Positions 52,804 to 61,357 of a stretch of DNA of 64,000 bases are shown in pieces. The translations under genes and the position numbers were made by a program. The notes beneath the pieces are model-generated. The model was not told the origin of the DNA and searched no databases. It saw only the letters and a program-made list of their open reading frames with translations. Source of the stretch: Rhynchopus sp. YZ270_cl-10 (Eukaryota; Euglenozoa; Diplonemea; Diplonemida; Diplonemidae); contig OZ037879.1 of assembly GCA_964035575.1 (NCBI GenBank), positions 744,001 through 808,000 on the forward strand, given 5' to 3'. Within the stretch, counting starts at the first letter, position 1; each line of letters starts with the position of its first letter.

Positions 52804-55800
52804 CTATAGGTGGCTGGCAGTCCACTGGGACTCCTCCATACGGTCCGCGATCTCACATGCAGAGAACCCGTGCAGCTTCTTGTAGGCTTCCACGAAGCTG
52901 TCAAGATCGCTGACCCACATGTCGCTTGGTGTTGTTTTGATCACCTCCTCGAGATTTTCTTGCAGGTTCACAAGCTCCTTCTGCCTTGTGGCCACTGTCT
53001 GCACCTGCTTGAGGGTCACCTTGCTGAGGAATACTTCGACCTCTTCCTCGGTCAGGTTGCACACAGAGGCGATGGCTTCCGTCCCGTCGCCGAGCTTCGA
53101 GACGCCGTTTGCAAAGGGCAGGCAGAAGTCGACGAACTTCTGTTTGCGCTTAATCTCTGCCGCAAGCGACTCCTCGAGGCGCACCTTCCGCTTCTCGTAG
53201 AGGGCATAGCGGTGCTCGTAGAACGCCATGACCACCTCCTCAGGGCCGTAGTACGACTCAATGCTGTCGTACGATGTGGAGTGCAGACAGGCGTGGAACT
53301 GGATCTTCTTTTTGAGGTACTTCTGCAGGGCCGTCATGCCGCACGCGGCCCGACTTGGTTCGAAGTAAACAAGGAAGTCGATCTCTGTGTCCGTGCAGTT
53401 GCTGATGTAGCTTCGGACAACGCCGCGTCTGATGCGTGCCTCAAGCCATACGCGCGTTGCTTCTGTCGAGAGGCCTGCAGGCAGCTCGGTGATGCGGCAC
53501 ACACTGTCGCTGATGGGTTCTAATATGCCCTCTGTTATGTAGTCTTTGCAGGAGGGATTGAGGTGGCCATGGAACCACGGCCACAGTGAGTTCTCGCTGT
53601 GGGCAAAAAGACTGCTGTGCTCCTTCTCGGACGCACGCAGCACACGCAGTTGCTCCAAAATCGACTTGACCAGCACTGTGTCCTCCTCCTCCCGCGCAGC
53701 CCGCAGCGACACTTGCAGCACAGACTTCTGCCCCTCCAGTTGCGCAATCGACTTAGCACTTTGACAACGCTCCAGGCGCGTATTCGTAATCTTCTCACGT
53801 AGAGCAGCGTCTGTCATAACCTGCTTCACCAGCGCAACCACCGCCACCGGGTCGTAGGAAGGAATGCACACAGACCACCCCGTACCAATGCCCAGAGCAC
53901 CGTTAAGCAGGACCAGCGGGATGATCGGCATGAAGTAAGTAGGCTCGATGGCGCGGCCCTCCTCCATGTGGTACTCAAGCAGTTCGTCGTCCTCTACGCG
54001 GAACAGCTTGCGTGCCAAGGGGTTCAGCTTTGTCGAGATGTAGCGTGCGCTTGCGTGGTCGCTGCCGCCCTCAAGCCGTGTCCCGAACTGTCCAATCGGC
54101 TGCAGAAGCGGCACGTTGTTGCCAGACCCGGTGTAGTCCTGGGCGAGCTTGATGATCGCCTCCTGCAGCGACACCTCACCGTGGTGGTAGCACGTCAGCT
54201 CCGCCACACCGCCGCTCAGCTGCGACACCTTGATCTCCTTCTTGTCCAGGTCACGTTTAAAGCATGTGTAGAGCACCTTCCGTTGGCTTGGCTTCAACCC
54301 GTCGATGACAGAAGGGATCGCACGCTCGTTGCTGTATTTGAAGTACGTCGCGAGGTCTGTGTTGACGAAGTCCTTCGTGGTGACAGTCCCGGAGGACGTA
54401 TCCAGCGCAGGGATGGAGTCGAGCGACGAGTTCAGCCAGGTCTTTCTTTGCGACGCAGGTGCGGTGAAGGCAGTGTGCAGCGCGCTTTGGTCCTCCTCCT
54501 GGAACGGCGCGAAGCTGATCAGCAACGGACGCTCGCCGTAGAACTGCGCAAAGTACTCACGTCCCTCCTGCCCCGTGCTGCTCCCAAGCCCCTTGTAATA
54601 CTTCACTGTGTACAGCCGCACGTCGTCCCCAACCTCCTGCTCCCAGGCACGGTATTCTGCAAGGTTGAAGAACGACCGCGCATTGCCGATGTTTCTCTTG
54701 TTGTTTGGGGTCACCTTGACAAGAGGGGTCACAATCTGTTTCAAGAACGCGCTGGACCTGTCTATGTTGGCAGAGGTGTTGGACGTTCTGAGGAGGTGTG
54801 GCCAGAAGTTGTTGAAGAAGTTGATGACAAGACCCTTGATGTGCGAGCCGTCTGGGTCCTGGTCGCACATCAGCGCCACGCTGCCGTACCGCAGGGTGTT
54901 GAGCTCATCCTGCGTCTCGTAGGTGAGGTCCTGGCTCAGACCCATGATGTTCTCCAGATCCTTTAGGATCTTGCTGTTGTTTGCGTTCTTTGAGACGTTC
55001 GTGACCTTGCCTGTCAGAGGCAGCACCCCGAAGTACTCGCGCCCAATCCCGTGGTCATTCTTGACGCTGAGCCCTGCCACTGCAAGGGACTTGGCGGAGT
55101 CTCCTTCTGTGATGATGAGGGTGCATTTGTGCCCCTCGTCCGTGCCGGCCTTGTGTGCGTCCTCCAGTTTTGCCCCGAGGGAACGCTTCCGTATTCCTGT
55201 GGACTCGGAGGGGGCGGTGCGCGAGATGTAGTCAGCGATGATCTGCTCTGTGATGGAGCTGCTGCACACCTCGTCGACGAACTCTGCTGGGAGGGAGATG
55301 ATGTTGCCGAGCTGGTGTGTGGTGGGCTGTGTGAGACGCGCCTTGCACTGCCCGTTGAAGGCGGGGTTGAAGATGAGCGAGCAGACGAACACACGCAGAC
55401 GGTCTTTGATGAACGAATCTGGGATAGGATACCTCCGCCCAAGACGCTCTTTGATGCCAGCAATAATCTGTTTCTGGATGACGCTGAAGTGCGCGCCGTG
55501 TTCGTAGGTGTTGATAGCGTTCACGAAGCTCAGGTCGAGGCCGTCTTGCGGGCTGCCAAGCGCAACACCGACACGCCAGAGCAGCTGTGCCTGGTTGTCC
55601 TCAACCTCTGTGTAGAAGAACCTCTGTTCCTCCTCCTCATCATCATCATCATCCACGTCTGAGGACAGCTCGGGTGCGTTGTCCTTGTAGCGCTCCTCTA
55701 CGTAGCCAAGGAAGGTGTTCACACGGAGCGGCTTGCCATTGAGCGTCACGTGCAGTCCCTCGCAGCACGCCGCAATGTCGTACACACGTCTGCAGAAAAG

Positions 55801-56854
55801 CTCGAAGTGGCTGTCATCAAGCCCCGGCACACCAAAGTACTCGTAGTCCGGTATAAACGAGACACTCGTGAACTCTTCCCCAGTGTAGTTGCTGATCTCC
55901 GGGTTATCCTTGTGCTCCATGGAGTTGTGCCAGGTCTGCTTGTAGAGTTTTCCGTTGAGCGCGTCGCCAATCTCAACCTCGAAGCGTGTGCTGAGAACAT
56001 TTGTCGCCTTTGCACCGATGCCGTTGCGCCCCCCTGTGATGCGTTGCTCCGTGTCGTTGAAGTTCGACCCTGCCTGGAAGTTTCCGAAGACGAGCTCTGG
56101 GCAGTACATCTCTGCCTTGGGGTGGTACACTGCATCGATGGTGGCACCATCGTTCCGCATGCAGATGCGCCCGGATTCTCTGTCTATTGTGATGTCCAGG
56201 CGACGTGTCTGCCGTGACGAGCCCAGCTGTCTGTGGTGGTTGTCAGCAACATTAACAAGAATCTCGTCAAAGATCTTCAGCAACCCTGGCACGACCTCGA
56301 TCGTACTGTACACAAAAGATTCGTTCTTCTGACCGACGTTCTGTAGAAGGGAAGGGAAGGTAAGGGAGACTGAGAGAGGGAAGGCAGTGCATTGTAAGTT
56401 AGGCATATCAACATTTCTGAGGGAAAAAAGCCATCTCGACAATTAAATCCCCTTGGGGGGATGGCCGATAGTGTGGTGCTTCAAAGTCTATAAGTATAAC
56501 CTAAGCCTCTCGCGCTTCGTTACCTTCAGGGGGGCAATCATCTCATTGAACAAAAAAAAACCCCTTCCGCTTGAGAAAAAAAAACTATACCTTGACCAGC
56601 CAGTGTTTTTGGGATTCTTTTGTGACGCTTCCGACATACATATCGGGGCGTTGCCGGACGTGCTCGCGTGCTGTGAGGCAGACGTATTTTTCGGAGGCAG
56701 TGTCGGACACGGCAACTTCTTTGACCACCGGCGCACGCACGGCAGTCTCCACCACCGTCTCTGAGGCAGCACAGCGAAGTGGTGCTGAGTGCGACATGTG
56801 CCGCACCCTGGCACTCCACCTCAACCGCACTGCCCCCCTACGTACAGTCTCCAT
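52804..56854 (-). CDS. TOP2: DNA topoisomerase II, possibly mitochondrial
   Basis: Two exons: 56854-56591 (88 codons) and 56340-52804, 1,266 residues. Donor GTATAG, acceptor CTACAG, phase 0. The splice joins EHVRQRPDMYVGSV...HWLVK to NVGQKNESFVYS, restoring the conserved ATPase start. Further landmarks: GHKL loop GGRNGIGAKATN (about 190-200), TOPRIM LIITEGDSAKSL (about 495) and DQDPDGSHIKG (about 580), and the catalytic tyrosine in SARYISTKLNP (about 853). The enzyme passes duplex DNA through a transient double-strand break using ATP. Before the ATPase domain lie about 53 extra residues starting METVRRGAVRLRWSARVRH, arginine-rich and serine-containing, like a mitochondrial presequence. The C-terminal tail is very short, unlike nuclear TOP2. 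Both fit the mitochondrial TOP2 of kinetoplastids; location is inferred. The intron carries a family A hairpin. Confidence 0.93.
56491..56526 (+). repeat. Family A hairpin in topoisomerase intron
   Basis: TAAGTATAACCTAAGCCTCT followed by CGCGCTTCGTTACCTT. The inner stem is AAGC paired with GCTT. The 250-bp intron is otherwise unremarkable, so the repeat makes up a substantial part of it. Confidence 0.65.
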
Positions 56855-57522
56855 ATTAAGACAACCTGCCCCCTTCTTGGGCTCTGGAAGGGGTTGTTTG
56901 GGTGGTGTGTGAGTGGGTGCAAATACATTGACAGAAAAAGGGGCACCTTAGCGTTCTGCCCTTTAGCACCATCCATGCATCTACCCGAAGTGGGCTTGGG
57001 CTTGGCACTCAAAGCGTTGCCAAAGGAGAGGACACGACTACGATAGCATACGAGAGGAAGGTAGATATTGCGAACTCTGGTCTACATTTATTTTTGTATC
57101 AGATTTTTTAAATGGTGCGTTTGTTTTCTTTGTTTTGTTCTTTTTCAGCGCTATGAACGGTTTGCTGAACACGGGGATGAAGAAAAGTAAAGCTAAAATG
57201 TTGACAGTGCAAAACGCCTCTAGGGCGCAGGCATACAAAAGTGAGACCAACTGAGGGTGACGACATTGACAACGGTTTTCTCACGAATACGATGCCGCCC
57301 ATGAAGGACGTTCGCCATGAGCGAGCGGTGTATGCGGAGGGGGCTGGCCAAAGATGTATAGCCCCCTGGAGGTGGGGCCAAAAAAAAAAAAACAAAAAAA
57401 AAAACACACAGGAGAAAAAATGCGCACTGGAATTTAGCACAGGAACAAAAGGCCTCTGACACTTAGCACAGTCACCCTCGAATATACAATACACACACAC
57501 GCCTTCTGCGACCCGTCGGATT
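56855..57522. other. Spacer between topoisomerase and aldolase genes
   Basis: Contains the topoisomerase 5' region (GGGGGCAG 11 bases before the ATG) and a diverged family E copy at 57185-57235. No gene is supported. Confidence 0.45.
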
Positions 57523-59293
57523 CTAGAAGCCAGGAGAACGGGCGCTGACCTCCCACACGTCCTGTAAGGGAGGGCGGTTGTTTGGTAGCGACATTACAAA
57601 AAAAAAGGTGAAGTTATCAATGCAGGCACCTCCGACTGACCCACTGTACGATGCCAGCTGGATGAAAGGACAAAAAAAAAAGGTCGGCGTACATCCCCCG
57701 TAACCACTGTGCTCAGGAAGCCACAGTGGCAACATTCCTAGCTGTTTGTCGAAGCAGAATCTTGGAACCATTATCACGCGCAGACCTGGCCATCCATGAT
57801 ACAGGTGTGGCCTGCGGTGATGTGTCTGCAACAAATAACAGACGTGTCTTCTGCAGCTGGGTCTGACACTCTCGAAGCTTTCCTAACAAAGTGGCGAAGA
57901 GGCCTTCATTGCACACTATAGACAACATAAGACAAAGATTGGCAGGATGCATCTCACCTATAAGAACCTACGAACTTACCCTATCACCCTGATCAAAACA
58001 AACTCATACCTCAACGATCGGATCGGTTGCAAGCATCTCCTCTGTTGTGAAGTGCTGTCCACCTGAGCGGAACACGACCACGTCATCGTGCATATTGAAC
58101 GTCGGGTCTACATGCCCTGGCTGCAGAAGCACCTTATCCCCGATGGTTGGAGGCGTCTGCCCTGCTGGGAACTCCACTTTGAAGTGCTCGTCACCACCGT
58201 TGACACAGACAAGGTCGGTATGGCCGTAGAGACGGGGCATGCCACTGTCAATGCTGTGTGCCTTGATACCCGCATCGATGATGATGTAGGAAGACCCATC
58301 GCCGCGGGTTGTCGATGACATCACCGTTGTCAGCAGAAACAGACTCGCCTTCCACTTCTTCTCCCCCTCTGCCGACCCATCGGCGGAAAGGTTCTTAGAG
58401 TAGTCCACATCGTTGAAGAGGTACGACCCTGGCTGCACCTCTGTGAACAGACCGCTTTGCATCTCATATTCAAAGGTCCCACTGCCTCCTCCGGTTACGA
58501 CAATCTCATTTGCAGGGACATCAAAGAGCGATTCGGCTTGAAGAGGGGCGAGGACATCCTTTGTGATTGCAGTGACCTTGTCGATTTCGTTTTGCATCTC
58601 CGTCTTGCTGCGGAAGTGCTGTGCCGCACCTTGATAGGATTGGACACCAATCAGACGGAGATTAGCTGAGGCGCGAACTTCACGGGCAACAGCAACAGCT
58701 TGCTCGGGAGATGCAACGCCACAACGGAGCTGGCCGCAGCTGATCTCAATGAGAACATCAAAGGTGCACCCACTCCTGGCAGCAGCCTCGGCAAGCTGGG
58801 CTGCGCCTATAACAGAGTCCGCTACAATACGCACCGTCTGCACCCCTGCAGATTTCATAGCCTTTGTAAGTCTATCCAACTTCCTTGCACCGATAATCTC
58901 ATTTGAAATCAAAATATCCGTAATTCCCGCATCCAGCATCGCCTCCGCCTCGCACACCTTCGCGCAACAGACCCCCCGGGTAACATTGCTCTGCAGCTGG
59001 TACTTCGCGATGTTGACTGTTTTGTGTGCTTTGACGATTGGACGGGCCATGATGTTGTGGTGGTTTTGGTGTTTCGCGATGAGGGCCTCGAGTCGCCGTT
59101 TGTTTTCATCGAGTGCAGACAGATCGATACAGAGGCAAGGCGTGTCGGCAAGCAGGAGACGCTCCCCTGCTGTGCTGGGGAGGATGCGTCTGTTGTGCAC
59201 ATTGCGGCGTGACTGTGCGAGACACCTCCCTGCAGCGAACAACGCTGCGCTGGCAACCACTACCGTCGGAACGGAACGCGAAATAGCAGACAT
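57523..59293 (-). CDS. D-threonine aldolase-family PLP enzyme
   Basis: Two exons: 59293-58010 (428 codons) and 57561-57523 (12 codons plus stop), 440 residues. Donor GTATGA, acceptor TTACAG, phase 0. Reading through the donor would end the protein at once (GTA TGA); splicing restores the family's usual ending, here IVE-DVWEVSARSPGF. The fold is the alanine-racemase-like barrel type shared by D-threonine aldolase and D-serine dehydratase. The PLP lysine is in RPIVKAHK (K88); TGGGSGT binds phosphate. H394 and D396 in PGHVDPT are the metal ligands; His-x-Asp is the aldolase version, whereas D-serine dehydratases have His-x-Cys. The likely reaction is D-threonine to glycine and acetaldehyde. A hydrophobic N-terminus (VVVASAALFAAG) suggests targeting to an organelle or membrane. 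TTTCTAG lies five bases before the ATG. Confidence 0.85.
57606..57668 (+). repeat. Family E repeat in aldolase intron
   Basis: AAAAGGTGAAGTTATCAATG, CAGGCACCTCCGACTGACCC and a GATGCCAGCTGGATGAAAG end. It lies 45 bp upstream of the 12-codon last exon, in the minus-strand gene's intron. Compare 62331-62385. Confidence 0.65.
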
Positions 59294-59540
59294 TATGTCT
59301 AGAAAACGTGCACACTCTATGATGAGGAAGAAGATGAGGGAGGGGTGCTACAAAAGGCGCAAGAGACAGAAAAAGGGGGAACTCTGTTTTGAAGGTATAG
59401 CAATATCGCGTACACTGTTTGTCATTTTGTTTTCTGTAAACCCACATAAGCCTGCGCAGAGCAGGAGGGTTCCCCCCTTATCCCCAATACCCATCCCAAT
59501 CCCATAAGGTACAGCAGAATAGCACTGCTGTTCGATCGTC

Positions 59541-61357
59541 TTACCAACTCGACATTTTCGCCTGTAAGAAGAAAAAATAAATTTTTTTGGGGGGTAAATT
59601 CGGTAGTACCCTATTTATCAGTACCTATAAAATGGGAGATAAATATGGTAAAGCCTTGTCAACTAAAGGCTTGGATCTGACGACTTGAATAGTGCTGAAA
59701 AACACCTTCTAGAAAGGGACAATTATTTTTCGTTGAACGCAGCCAAACAGAGTGAGATCTGAATTGGCGCGGAAGTGATTTTGCTGGAGGGGAGCAAATA
59801 GTCGGTAGCAGGCAATCAAAAAGAGGTTAGGAGGGGGAAAACACACTTGAAAGATGACTCTTGTGTGCATCATCATTTAGAGAGAGAAAAAATGTTTGTT
59901 TGTCATACCCGATTCATAGATGCGGTGGACCCATATCCGACCTGCCCCATACCGGCCACAGGGTCTTGAGACTCGTGCTTGCCGTCGTGACCAAAGGGGT
60001 TAGATCCTTCCCAACGCCTGGTGTGTGTGGTGGTGTTATTGTTGCATCAATACGTCCTTGTTGAAATGGAGGAGGGGGAAACTGGGTAAGATAAGTTGCA
60101 CCTCGTGTGGTGTGTGTTTTGCCATCCTCAAAAATTTTGATTGATTTTAGACTTTTGCAGCCACGTTTCTTCGCAGCCTTCAACCCTCTAAAAAGAACAA
60201 CTTCTCCCACCCGACATACCTCCTCTTTGAAGGATGGGAGTGCCACCACCACGGACGTGACACAGTGTGCTCCCGTGAGAACTCGGGTCCCGTCAACGTG
60301 CCCACATGTGCGTAGTTCCGCTCGTGCGCTGCACCCGCACCCTCCTGCCTATGGTCCAACGGTGTCTTCGACATTTGGTAGTGGTTCATGTTCTTCGAGC
60401 TAAGCATCTGGTTGTGCAGCTTGTCTGAAAAGAGGAAAATAATGATAAATAGTGCTCTGTGCAAAAATAATTGGATGGATTTGTGCCTCTCGCATCTTAA
60501 ATAACAGTAAGATGAACCTGAGCCTCGGGAACTTCGCCGCCTGGTCTACAAAACAACAAAAAAAGGGATGGACAAGCTGAATTTATGTATAAAAAACCCC
60601 CCCTTCTCTGTACACAAAGGTCGAACTATAAATTATGATACAACCTTTGGACAAAAGATAAACCGGCAACACATGGAATCAACATAGGGCAGGTGAGAGG
60701 TGACATACTCTTAAGAGGGTTTACGACTTCCTCCGTGGGGTCGTGTGTCGCTGTGGACAGACCCCTCTCAATTCCGTTGAGACGTGCAATCTTATGCATT
60801 TTGAACTTAAAGACAAGCCAGATGTGTGAGTTCAGGTAGAGCATGGTTTTTGTCCGGAGTCCGATGTCGACGAAGTCCCAGTGTGGGTGCTTTGTGTAGA
60901 GGAGGACGAGGTTGTATGCCCAGCGTGGCGTCTTCACGAACTGGTTTGTGAAGACAGACTTGAAGAGTCGCCTGCGCCGTTCAATGTAGTAGAAGTTGAG
61001 GTGGAAGTGGCTCCAGTAGTAGAGGTTGATGTTCGTGTTCCAGTACGTGCGTGCAAAGAGGTGTTCGTTGATCCAGTACGGCATTGTCATCAGCGTGTTC
61101 TCCATACGGTGTGCCGGGAAGGCTCCAGCATACAGCTGTGAGCTCAGCGGCTCGTCCCAGCGGTGTGCAGGGTGCACATTGTAGTAGTGTTTTGCCTCCT
61201 TCAGGTGCACCGACGCCGACGCCTGCAGCGAGTGGTAGTTCTCTGTGTAATAGTCGAGGTTGTGCCAGTTCAGCGTGCCGTGCGTGCTCCCCCGAGAGCG
61301 GCGCTGTGTGTCCACTGCACGCCTCAGTATTCGGGACCCTCGTTGCACCGCTTCCAT
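59541..61357 (-). CDS. Aromatic-rich protein, possibly mitochondrial
   Basis: Exons 61357-60709, 60424-60220 and 60017-59903 (ending in TGA), about 322 residues. Alternatively the terminal GTATGA is a donor, as in two neighbouring genes, and a six-codon last exon at 59561-59541 follows an excellent TTCTTACAG acceptor. Donors GTATGT, GTATGT; phases 1 and 2. The start MEAVQRGSRILRRAVDTQRR resembles a mitochondrial presequence. The centre is unusually rich in Tyr, Trp, His and Asn (WINEHLFARTYWNTNINLYY; SHFHLNFYYIERRRRLFKSV). A hydrophobic helix may be present in LYLNSHIWLVFKFKM. I do not recognise the family. The composition recalls accessory subunits of euglenozoan respiratory complexes or ATP synthase, a guess only. 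Confidence 0.65.

Noticed and set aside
53968-54966. 332-codon plus-strand frame
   Set aside because: Antisense shadow of topoisomerase II.
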